From Chitinophagaceae bacterium UBA5175 (lineage in GTDB: Bacteria; Bacteroidota; Bacteroidia; Chitinophagales; Chitinophagaceae): a stretch of 10,279 bases of DNA. The translations under genes and the position numbers were made by a program. The notes below the pieces were generated by a model, which did not search any database, had not been told where the DNA came from, and saw only the letters and a program-made list of their open reading frames with translations. Positions 1 to 6,431 of this stretch are shown here, piece by piece. The number at the start of each line of letters is the position of its first letter. The first letter of the stretch is position 1. The stretch lies in NCBI GenBank assembly GCA_002413325.1, contig DHWT01000274.1:693-10971 (forward strand), given 5' to 3'.

Positions 1-1329
1 GAAAAGCTCGAAATGCGGGGTGAAAAGATCGACCTGGCTTCTATCAAAAATACCATAAAAAGCGACCTGGAAGGCTTCAGGCAGAAAGCTGCTAACGTGG
101 GTGCGGAAATGAAACAGAAAGCTGAACAATTCGGCAGTGAAGTGAGAGACCAATCCGGCAGCCTGAGAAAAGATATATCCTCGGTACCTATTCCACGTCA
201 GGGTATCGGTCATGCCATCGGCGTGTTATTCAAAGCATTTTTTTTATTCATCTCCGTGATTATCACTTTTGCATTGGTTACGGCCCTGATCGGACTCATC
301 TTTACCGGTGCCGGCGTGCTTCCTTTGAAAAACTTTTTTATCCATGGATTCTGGCAGAATATACTGGCGTGGTCTGTCCTGCTCCTGTTCCTGGTATTGC
401 CGGTAATCGGTTTACTGACCTGGCTGATACGCCGCATTATTGGCGCCAGAAGGGGCGGCAACTACCTGGGATATATTTTCGGCAGCCTCTGGGTTATCGG
501 CCTGATCAGTCTGTTCGCACTGGCTGCTTCAATCAGTTCCAATTTCAGAACTCGCGCCGGTGTAAGCGAAGACATCCGGTTAACAGCCCCGGCGGGCGGG
601 AGAATGATTGTTAAAATGGATGATTCGAAGCCAGTATATTTTGATTCCGACTGGATGGGGATTAACTGGCATAACAATAGTCCGTTCTTTGACCTGACCG
701 AAGACAGTTTGACGATGAACACGGTACGGATCAATTTGATCAAAAGCAATGACAGCTCCTGGCATCTTCACCGTGAAAAACTCAGCCGCGGTTCGAGTAA
801 TGCTGAAGCCAGCAGCCTGGCTTCACAAATAGAATTTCCGATTGAACAGAGAGACAGCCTGCTGTTGCTGGCACACGGATTTTCGATTTCACCAAAACAA
901 CAGTTTCGCAATCAGCAGGTATTGCTGGTCCTGGAAATACCGATTGGTAAGAAAATCCTCATGTCCCCAAACCTGGATGACTACCATTGGTTTGATATAA
1001 ACAGAAAAAGGTGGAATAACAGGGGAATGGATGTCGAATGGAATGTTTCAGGTGATTATGAATCTTCCTGGGATGCCGGTTCGGAATATATCATGACGGA
1101 AAACGGACTGGAAAGAACCCATAAGAACATGCTGAAGAATCAGGACGAAGACGAAGACCGGCCTGTGCGCCCGGATAGCAGTGAAAATAAAAATCCAAAC
1201 GGGGAATATCGTTATCATAAATCAAAAACAGCTGCAGCGGCAGCAAATATACCGGTTCCGGCCACCATCATGGAAAAACATGACCCGGAATTCAGCACCA
1301 TACTGGTTCTGTTAACCCAGCTGGGTTAA
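1..1329 (+). CDS. PspC-family membrane protein, C-terminal part (5' truncated by window edge)
   Basis: The reading frame is open from base 1 (E-K-L-E before the first Met at 13), so the real start lies outside the window. Counting from the Met at 13, residues about 8-50 form a charged, probably helical stretch. Three hydrophobic membrane segments follow at about 75-99, 116-138 and 152-173. After them comes a beta-rich, Trp/Asp-rich domain of roughly 220 residues and a low-complexity acidic and Ala-rich tail (about 370-415). Bacteroidota PspC proteins carry one or more PspC domains at the N-terminus, then membrane helices and a DUF4097-like beta domain, and this fragment fits their C-terminal half. 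The PspC domain itself is not in view, so the family name is inference. PspC proteins act at the inner membrane in envelope stress responses, but the role of this long form is not established. The gene ends before a hairpin terminator, so it is probably the last gene of its operon. Confidence 0.62.
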   Translation, partial: EKLEMRGEKIDLASIKNTIKSDLEGFRQKAANVGAEMKQKAEQFGSEVRDQSGSLRKDISSVPIPRQGIGHAIGVLFKAFFLFISVIITFALVTALIGLIFTGAGVLPLKNFFIHGFWQNILAWSVLLLFLVLPVIGLLTWLIRRIIGARRGGNYLGYIFGSLWVIGLISLFALAASISSNFRTRAGVSEDIRLTAPAGGRMIVKMDDSKPVYFDSDWMGINWHNNSPFFDLTEDSLTMNTVRINLIKSNDSSWHLHREKLSRGSSNAEASSLASQIEFPIEQRDSLLLLAHGFSISPKQQFRNQQVLLVLEIPIGKKILMSPNLDDYHWFDINRKRWNNRGMDVEWNVSGDYESSWDAGSEYIMTENGLERTHKNMLKNQDEDEDRPVRPDSSENKNPNGEYRYHKSKTAAAAANIPVPATIMEKHDPEFSTILVLLTQLG

Positions 1330-1349
1330 TTCGGGCGATCCCTTACCAT

Positions 1350-1380
1350 TGGCCACCTCCGGGTGGCCATATTATTTATT
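1350..1380 (+). terminator. Rho-independent terminator of the PspC-family gene
   Basis: A perfect inverted repeat, GGCCACC (1351-1357) and GGTGGCC (1362-1368), encloses a TCCG loop. An extra T-A pair at 1350/1369 makes an 8-bp stem. It starts 21 bases after the stop codon and is followed by an AT-rich run (ATATTATTTATT) rather than a pure T tract, so termination may be less than complete. A TTG-started extension of gcvT would run through this hairpin, which argues against that extension. Confidence 0.68.
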
Positions 1381-1409
1381 GGCTGCCTGCACGGCAAGTT
1401 TTAATTTCG
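1379..1409 (+). promoter_or_regulatory. Candidate Bacteroidota-type promoter for gcvT
   Basis: A TTG at 1379-1381 lies 20 bases before TAATTTCG at 1402-1409. The Bacteroidota consensus is a TTG-type -33 box about 19-21 bases before TAnnTTTG, and this -7 box matches five of its six fixed positions. Transcription would begin near 1416, leaving a leader of about 20 bases before the gcvT ATG. The site sits just after the upstream terminator, where a new promoter is expected. It is a pattern match only. Confidence 0.4.
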
Positions 1410-1438
1410 CCACCGGTTTCTTAAACTTAAAACGGGAT

Positions 1439-2527
1439 ATGAAAAATACACCCTTTACGCATAAGCACCTGGAGCTTGGTGCAAAAATGGCTGAATTCGC
1501 CGGGTATCATATGCCGATCAGTTACTCGGGGATCAACGATGAACACCTGGCTGTGCGTAATAATGCCGGTATCTTCGATGTGAGCCATATGGGTGAATTT
1601 ATTCTGAAAGGAGCCGGGGCCCTGGATCTGATACAACGCGTCACATCCAATGATGCTTCCAGATTAACGAACGGCCAGGCCCAGTACAGCTGCCTTCCCA
1701 ACGAATCGGGCGGTATTGTAGATGATCTGCTGGTTTATTGTATCCGGGAAAAGGAAGTCTATATGCTGGTGGTCAATGCCGCCAATATTGAAAAGGACTG
1801 GAAATGGATCAGCGGTTTTAATACCGGTGGCGTATCGATGGAAGATATTTCTTCCAAAACCTGCCTGCTGGCCATTCAGGGACCCAACGCCACGCGTATG
1901 CTGCAGCCACTGACTTCCATGGACCTGATGAACCTGAAGTATTACAGTTTTGTAAAAGGTCCTTTCGCGGGGGTGGACAATGTATTGATCAGTGCGACCG
2001 GTTATACCGGCGCCGGCGGTGTTGAAATTTATTTCGAAGACAAAAACGATGCAGCCAATAAAATCTGGGATGCCATTTTCGCTGCAGGAAAGCCGCTGGG
2101 TCTTAAACCTGCCGGCCTGGCTGCACGGGACACCCTGCGGCTGGAGAAAGGATATTGTTTATACGGGAATGACATTAATGATACCACGTCCCCACTGGAG
2201 GCCGGGCTGGGCTGGATTACGCGGTTTACCAAGGCATTCGTTGGCCGTGAAGCGATTGAACAGAAAAAGAAAAAGGGCATACAGAGAAGGCTGGTTGGTT
2301 TTGAAATGGTGGATAAAGGTATTCCCCGCCATGGTTATGAGATCAGGGATTTTTCAGGAATGCAAATCGGGGAAGTGACGTCCGGCACGCAGTCACCATC
2401 TTTAAATAAGGCCATCGGACTGGGTTATGTACGGGAACCATTTAATAACCCCGATGCAAAAATTTATATCAGGATCCGGGATAAACTTTTACAGGCCCGT
2501 GTTGTCAAACTTCCATTTATTTCGTGA
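1439..2527 (+). CDS. gcvT: Glycine cleavage system aminomethyltransferase (T-protein)
   Basis: T-protein takes the aminomethyl group from the lipoyl arm of H-protein. It releases ammonia and gives 5,10-methylenetetrahydrofolate in the cytoplasmic glycine cleavage complex. The 362-residue product matches the usual length (about 364 in E. coli). Visible hallmarks are FDVSHMGE (46-53), GGIVDDL (91-97) with the conserved Asp at 96, the VNAANIEKD stretch (112-120), AIQGPNA (145-151), YTGAGGVEI (189-197), and ARDTLRLEKG (229-238) followed by LYGNDI. The usual YTGEDGxEI is changed to YTGAGG here, which I believe is common in Bacteroidota homologues. The ATG at 1439 is chosen because homologues begin within a few residues of the FTHKH..LGAKM stretch. 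An upstream TTG at 1349 would add 30 unrelated residues and cross a terminator. There is no clear Shine-Dalgarno. gcvH and gcvP are not in the window, so the system is split across the genome. comB follows 57 bp downstream on the same strand. Confidence 0.95.
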   Translation: MKNTPFTHKHLELGAKMAEFAGYHMPISYSGINDEHLAVRNNAGIFDVSHMGEFILKGAGALDLIQRVTSNDASRLTNGQAQYSCLPNESGGIVDDLLVYCIREKEVYMLVVNAANIEKDWKWISGFNTGGVSMEDISSKTCLLAIQGPNATRMLQPLTSMDLMNLKYYSFVKGPFAGVDNVLISATGYTGAGGVEIYFEDKNDAANKIWDAIFAAGKPLGLKPAGLAARDTLRLEKGYCLYGNDINDTTSPLEAGLGWITRFTKAFVGREAIEQKKKKGIQRRLVGFEMVDKGIPRHGYEIRDFSGMQIGEVTSGTQSPSLNKAIGLGYVREPFNNPDAKIYIRIRDKLLQARVVKLPFIS

Positions 2528-2540
2528 ACGTTTCGTGTTT

Positions 2541-2556
2541 TTCCCGCTAACGGGGA
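2541..2556 (+). terminator. Small hairpin between gcvT and comB, possible weak terminator
   Basis: TTCCCG (2541-2546) can pair with CGGGGA (2551-2556) around a CTAA loop. This gives a 6-bp stem with one T-G pair, 13 bases after the gcvT stop. The downstream sequence is AT-rich (TGATTATTATTG) but has no T tract. It could attenuate read-through from gcvT into comB, mark the gcvT mRNA end, or be chance. TATTATTG at 2561-2568 resembles a -7 box (five of six fixed positions), but no TTG lies at the right distance, so a separate comB promoter is not supported. Confidence 0.3.
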
Positions 2557-2584
2557 TGATTATTATTGAATTTTATTTACACTG

Positions 2585-3316
2585 ATGCCGAACGCCAAAC
2601 CCTTTTTATATACTTCCATGTCGCCCGCCCTGCTGCATTTGTATAATGCATCCCAGGCAACCGTCGTGATTATTGATGTATTGCGCGCCACGTCTACCAT
2701 TGCAACGGCCCTGTATAATGGCGCCCGGTATATTGTGCCGGTGGACAGTGTGGCAAAATGTATTGAGCTCGGCCGGCAGATCAATTGTATCACCGCAGGG
2801 GAACGCGACGGGAAGATTGCGGAAGGCCTCAGTTATGGCAATTCACCCTTTGAATATAACCGGGAATTCATCAACGGGAAAATACTGGTGCTGACGACCA
2901 CCAATGGTACGCGCCTGCTGCATATGGCTCTGGATAAAGGGGCGCGTGAAATTGTTACGGGTTCCTTTGCCAACCTGGACGCGGTTACGGAATATCTCAT
3001 CCGGCAGAAAAATAATGTCATACTGGCCTGCGCAGCCTGGAAGGACCGGATCAACATTGAAGACACATTATTTGCCGGGGCCGTGATTGACCGGGTTCGG
3101 GGGCATTTCAATATGGAATGCGATGCTTCCCATATTGCAGTCAACCTGTATCATAAAGCAGCCGGAGACCTCTTTGGATTTATGAAAGAAAATAATGCAT
3201 CCCATTATAACCGGTTAATGGGATTCGGCCTGGAAAAGGATATCCGCTATTGCCTGGAACCCAACCAGGCCAACGTACTTCCGATTTATGAAAATGGTAA
3301 ACTGAAGATCTATTGA
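2585..3316 (+). CDS. comB: ComB-family 2-phosphosulfolactate phosphatase
   Basis: ComB (EC 3.1.3.71) dephosphorylates (R)-2-phospho-3-sulfolactate to (R)-3-sulfolactate using Mg2+. The step was defined in coenzyme M biosynthesis in methanogens, and the family is also widespread in bacteria. The 243-residue protein is full length, cytoplasmic and has no signal peptide. Family signatures appear in order: IDVLRATSTI (30-39), GERDG (72-76), YGNSPFE (84-90), TTTNGT (104-109), CAAWKDR (149-155) and EDTLFAGAV (159-167). The ATG at 2585 is the first in frame and sits just before the conserved N-terminal strand. Bacteroidota do not make coenzyme M, so the physiological substrate here is uncertain. Sulfolactate or cysteate supply for sulfonolipids is one inference. 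No ComA (phosphosulfolactate synthase) or ComC lies in the window. The 3' end overlaps the convergent DUF885 gene by 7 bp. Confidence 0.88.
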   Translation: MPNAKPFLYTSMSPALLHLYNASQATVVIIDVLRATSTIATALYNGARYIVPVDSVAKCIELGRQINCITAGERDGKIAEGLSYGNSPFEYNREFINGKILVLTTTNGTRLLHMALDKGAREIVTGSFANLDAVTEYLIRQKNNVILACAAWKDRINIEDTLFAGAVIDRVRGHFNMECDASHIAVNLYHKAAGDLFGFMKENNASHYNRLMGFGLEKDIRYCLEPNQANVLPIYENGKLKIY

Positions 3317-5118
3317 GTCAATTCCCAGGCTTCCATTTTTCTTTCGAAAACATCCAGCGGCATACAGCCATCCTTCAGCACTTCATCATGGAATGCACTG
3401 ATCTTAAATTTTGAACCCAGTTCGCCGGTATAACGGTTTCTCAGTTCGCGGATCAGCAGGGCTCCTGTTTTATAACTCAGGGCCTGCGCAGGGATGGCAA
3501 TATACCGCTCGATTTCAGCTGTGGCGCCCTGTTCATTGATGCCTTCCTGATCCATCATGTAATGAATCGCTTCCTCGCGGGTCATTTTTTTCCGGTTCAT
3601 GGCCACATCCACCACCAGCCGGATGGCCCGGTGTATCTCATCTTTCAATGCGCCCATGTACTGATACGGATCGGTATAAAGACCCAGTTCCTTACCCAGT
3701 GATTCCGAATACAGGGCCCAGCCCTCTCCATAAGCCCCGTACCAGCCAAATCTTCTGAACCGGGGCAGCAGGGTGTCTTCCATTTGAATCGACATCTGGT
3801 AATGATGACCCGGAATGGCTTCATGCAGAAAAAGCGATTCCATTCCCGAGGTGGTATTGAATTTCGTTGCATCCAGGATCGGCACATAAAATATCCCGGG
3901 CCGGGTTCCACCCGGATCTCCCTGGATATATTCCGCGCTGGCACTGGCTGCGCGAAATGCTTCCGTCTGGTGGATTTCAAACTTCATTTTGGGCGTGTGA
4001 CCAAATAATTTTTTCAGGTTGGGGTCGATCGTCAGCTGGATTTTTTTGAAAGCATTTAAAACCGCTTCCGGTGTTTTATAGGGCGTGAACCGGGGATCGG
4101 TTTTCATATAGGTAAAAAAGGCCGGCAGATCACCGGTAAAACCCGTTTTTTCCCTGGTTGCTTCCATCTCTTCCCGTATCCTTTTTACTTCTGAAAGGCC
4201 GGTCCGATAAATTTCTTCTGCATTCTTATCGGTCGTCGTCCAGTAACGGATCAGGAAATCATACAGTTTATTTCCGTTTGGTAATGCGTCGAAGCCGATA
4301 CTGCTGCGGCTTTTAGGCAGGTACTCGTTCTTCAGGAAATCGGCCAGCTTCTTATAAGAAGGCAGAAGCACACCGGCAATGACACCGGTGAGCCTGGAAC
4401 GGATGGATGCCTGATCCGCGGCTGGGAAAGCAGGGGGGATCTGTGTAAGCGGAGTATAAAAAATACTTTTGGTTATATCTGTTACAACCAGATCCTGCAT
4501 TTCCGGAATCATTTTTTCGACAAGGCAGCGGGGAAGAATATACCCATTTTGCAAACCCCTCCGGAAATACACGATGGCGCTGTCGGTCCAGGCTCCGAAT
4601 TTCCCCGCCCGGATTATCCAGTTTTCATAATCTTTTACAGTGTTAAATGGCTGAATGCCGCTGCCACTGCCCATCTGGCCCAGGGAAATCGGAACACCTT
4701 CAAACTGGTTAAAAGGCATATACTGAATGTTGGGCATGAGCACGAGATTCATGCTCAGGTGTAAATCCAGTCCCTCCAGGTTGATTTTCATTTCCCTAAC
4801 AAAAATATCATAACTGATCTGGTCGTTGCGGTTGAGTTGGTTCCGGTCAAAAACGAGTATTTTATTGAGATAAGAATTGTAGAAATTACGAAGGGTATCC
4901 AGGTAACTATCGGTAAAATCGGCCGGTAACAGGTCATTATAAAGGGAATCCCCGTTTTGGGTGGCTTCCAGCGGGAGATATTTCATCCGGTCGTTGTAAT
5001 AATCATTCAAAACCACCCCGAACTCTTTATTATCCGCCAGGGACCGGTCCCGGTGCATGAGTTTACAGGATGAGGAAATACAACAGAACAGCAGGATTAC
5101 ATATAAATAAAATTTCAT
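3310..5118 (-). CDS. DUF885-family putative zinc metallopeptidase, lipoprotein
   Basis: From the Met at 5118 the protein is 602 residues, typical for DUF885 (PF05960). The N-terminus is a lipoprotein-like signal, MKFYLYVILLFCCISSSC, with the lipid Cys near residue 18; its lipobox (SSSC) is loose, as Bacteroidota boxes often are. The family signature HEAIPGHHYQ (432-441) supplies the probable metal-binding histidines, and EGWALYSE (465-472) supplies a likely further acidic ligand. DUF885 proteins are regarded as gluzincin-like metallopeptidases and occur widely as secreted or lipid-anchored proteins; substrates are mostly unknown. It probably sits in the periplasm or on the outer membrane. The start could also be 5127 (adding Met-Ile-Arg) or 5157, but 5118 gives the cleanest signal peptide. 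It converges on comB with overlapping ends and is divergent from the OmpA-family lipoprotein. I am confident of the family; the peptidase activity is inference. Confidence 0.88.
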   Translation of the reverse strand: MKFYLYVILLFCCISSSCKLMHRDRSLADNKEFGVVLNDYYNDRMKYLPLEATQNGDSLYNDLLPADFTDSYLDTLRNFYNSYLNKILVFDRNQLNRNDQISYDIFVREMKINLEGLDLHLSMNLVLMPNIQYMPFNQFEGVPISLGQMGSGSGIQPFNTVKDYENWIIRAGKFGAWTDSAIVYFRRGLQNGYILPRCLVEKMIPEMQDLVVTDITKSIFYTPLTQIPPAFPAADQASIRSRLTGVIAGVLLPSYKKLADFLKNEYLPKSRSSIGFDALPNGNKLYDFLIRYWTTTDKNAEEIYRTGLSEVKRIREEMEATREKTGFTGDLPAFFTYMKTDPRFTPYKTPEAVLNAFKKIQLTIDPNLKKLFGHTPKMKFEIHQTEAFRAASASAEYIQGDPGGTRPGIFYVPILDATKFNTTSGMESLFLHEAIPGHHYQMSIQMEDTLLPRFRRFGWYGAYGEGWALYSESLGKELGLYTDPYQYMGALKDEIHRAIRLVVDVAMNRKKMTREEAIHYMMDQEGINEQGATAEIERYIAIPAQALSYKTGALLIRELRNRYTGELGSKFKISAFHDEVLKDGCMPLDVFERKMEAWELTQ

Positions 5119-5401
5119 TCTGATCATTTGGGAAACTAAAGTAAGCAATTCATGCAATGGGGAAAATGCTTACAAATAATTTTCAGGGCAGAAAATGCAT
5201 GGGAATTTACTTTTTCGCCTATCTTCGCCTGACTAAACTGCTTTTGCGGCCGTATACCCTACCTTATGCATCCCGATTTCGTATTCATCAAAACTGTATA
5301 TTAAATAAAATTAATTGACCCGGACAGCGGATTGGTACAACAATTGCTGACTGCGTTATATATTTTTAACAGCATAATTGATTATTCTTTAATTTCTTAA
5401 A
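5119..5401. other. AT-rich divergent intergenic region
   Basis: This 283-bp spacer separates two divergent lipoprotein genes and should hold both promoters. On the plus strand TATCTTCG (5220-5227) matches five of six fixed positions of the Bacteroidota -7 box. It lies inside a direct repeat of TTCGCCT (5214-5220 and 5224-5230, ten bases apart), but no convincing -33 TTG is present. On the minus strand TACTTTAG (read from 5143 to 5136) also matches five of six and would start the DUF885 transcript only about ten bases before its ATG. The stretch 5357-5367 (TATATATTTTT) is AT-rich and closer to the OmpA start, but no TTG is correctly spaced from it. No gene of convincing length is present. Confidence 0.4.
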
Positions 5402-6295
5402 ATGATTCTTATGAAGCTTAGGTACATTCTACTTTTCGCAGTTTCCTCACTGTTTTTTTTCTCCTGCGTGAGCAACAAAAAATTTAAGGCGATGCAGGCC
5501 CAGATGCAAGGCCGTTTTGATTCTCTGAGTGCTGAATATACAAAACTCCAGGGCGACCTGAAAAATTGTAACGATCAGACAGCAGATCTTACAAAACAAA
5601 AAACCAACTTACAGGGACAGGTAGACGAATTAAACAAACAGGTGGCATTCCTGAGGGAAAACAATACACAGGCCCTGAAACAGCTCGAAGATATGTCGGT
5701 TATTTCCGGTGCACAGGCTGAGAGTATCAAGAAATCCCTGGAAAACATCGGAGCCAAAGATGCCTACATCCGCGATCTGCAGTCGGCAATGGCCCATAAG
5801 GATTCCCTGAATATGGCGCTGGTGATGAATCTGAAAGGTGCCGTTGGTGACCAGAACGATTCTGATGTCAATATTAAAGTGGACAAGGGTGTTGTATTCA
5901 TCGACATCTCTGACAAACTCCTTTTCAAAAGCGGAAGTTTTACAGTAACCAAAGGGGCTAAAGGCGTTCTTGCCAAGGTGGCAGCGGTTCTGAAAAACCA
6001 GCCGGATGTTGAATTCATGGTTGAAGGAAATACAGATAATAAAGTTTATCGCGGACATCCTGATTTAATTGACAACTGGGACCTGAGCTGCAAACGCGCT
6101 ACTTCAGTGGTTCGCATCCTGGCTAAGACCTACGGTATTCCTCCGGCAAAAATGACTGCTGCCGGCCGTGGTGAATATGTTCCCCTGATGTCGAATGATA
6201 CCAATGAAGGTCGTGCTGCCAACCGCCGCACCAGAATCGTGATCCTTCCACAGCTGGATCAGTTCTTCAATCTGCTCGAAACAAAGAAGGGTTAA
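5402..6295 (+). CDS. OmpA-family peptidoglycan-binding lipoprotein with coiled coil
   Basis: The product is 297 residues from the ATG at 5402; a second ATG at 5411 would remove three residues and is equally likely. A hydrophobic signal peptide ends in the lipobox FFSC with the lipid Cys at 22, so the protein is probably anchored in the outer membrane facing the periplasm. Residues about 30-145 are rich in Gln, Leu, Lys and Asp and look like a long coiled coil. Residues about 160-283 form an OmpA C-terminal domain: VFIDISDKLLFKSGSF, then EGNTDNK (208-214), WDLSCKRATSVV (226-237) and EGRAANRRTRIVI (269-281). Asp212 and Arg232 match the spacing of the Asp/Arg pair that binds diaminopimelate in OmpA-type domains. 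The protein probably tethers the outer membrane to peptidoglycan, as Pal and related lipoproteins do. It appears monocistronic: it has its own spacer upstream and a strong terminator downstream. Confidence 0.92.
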   Translation: MILMKLRYILLFAVSSLFFFSCVSNKKFKAMQAQMQGRFDSLSAEYTKLQGDLKNCNDQTADLTKQKTNLQGQVDELNKQVAFLRENNTQALKQLEDMSVISGAQAESIKKSLENIGAKDAYIRDLQSAMAHKDSLNMALVMNLKGAVGDQNDSDVNIKVDKGVVFIDISDKLLFKSGSFTVTKGAKGVLAKVAAVLKNQPDVEFMVEGNTDNKVYRGHPDLIDNWDLSCKRATSVVRILAKTYGIPPAKMTAAGRGEYVPLMSNDTNEGRAANRRTRIVILPQLDQFFNLLETKKG

Positions 6296-6320
6296 TCCCC
6301 ATTCATACGAAATCATTTTT

Positions 6321-6350
6321 AGGTCCTCCCGTTTGGGGGGACCTTTTTTA
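6321..6350 (+). terminator. Strong intrinsic terminator of the OmpA-family gene
   Basis: AGGTCCTCCC (6321-6330) pairs with GGGGGGACCT (6335-6344) around a GTTT loop. This is a 10-bp GC-rich stem with one T-G pair, followed by six T residues (6344-6349). It starts 25 bases after the stop codon. In the opposite direction no T tract follows the stem, so it should not work well for purF, which converges from the right. Confidence 0.9.
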
Positions 6351-6362
6351 TTGGCATTGGGA

Positions 6363-6412
6363 GCTTGACGGTGTACCGTAAAGCGCTTTGGGCGTATAGC
6401 TTGAAGCGTTTT
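6363..6412 (-). repeat. Overlapping inverted repeats in the purF 3' region
   Basis: Two potential hairpins share bases 6380-6384. Hairpin A pairs 6363-6371 with 6376-6384 (9-bp arms, one mismatch, TGTA loop). Hairpin B pairs 6380-6388 with 6404-6412 (9-bp arms, one G-T type pair, 15-base loop). Because they share a segment they cannot form together. The region lies 20 or more bases after the purF stop. It may form the purF mRNA end, although no T tract follows on the minus strand. Confidence 0.35.
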
Positions 6413-6431
6413 GAAAGCCTAAGGTTTAATT

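Noticed and set aside
1349..1438. N-terminal extension of GcvT from a TTG codon
   Set aside because: It would add 30 residues absent from the T-protein family and would translate through the terminator hairpin of the upstream gene. The ATG at 1439 gives the normal length.
3310..5118. DUF885 protein as a toxin or defence effector
   Set aside because: The HEAIPGHH motif, lipoprotein signal and full length fit the common housekeeping-type DUF885 family. There is no immunity gene, secretion tag or defence neighbourhood.
5266..5304. Twelve-codon leader-like ORF (ATG at 5266, TAA at 5302) in the divergent spacer
   Set aside because: No regulatory codon pattern, no terminator or alternative hairpins after it, and no ribosome binding site. 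ORFs this short are expected by chance.
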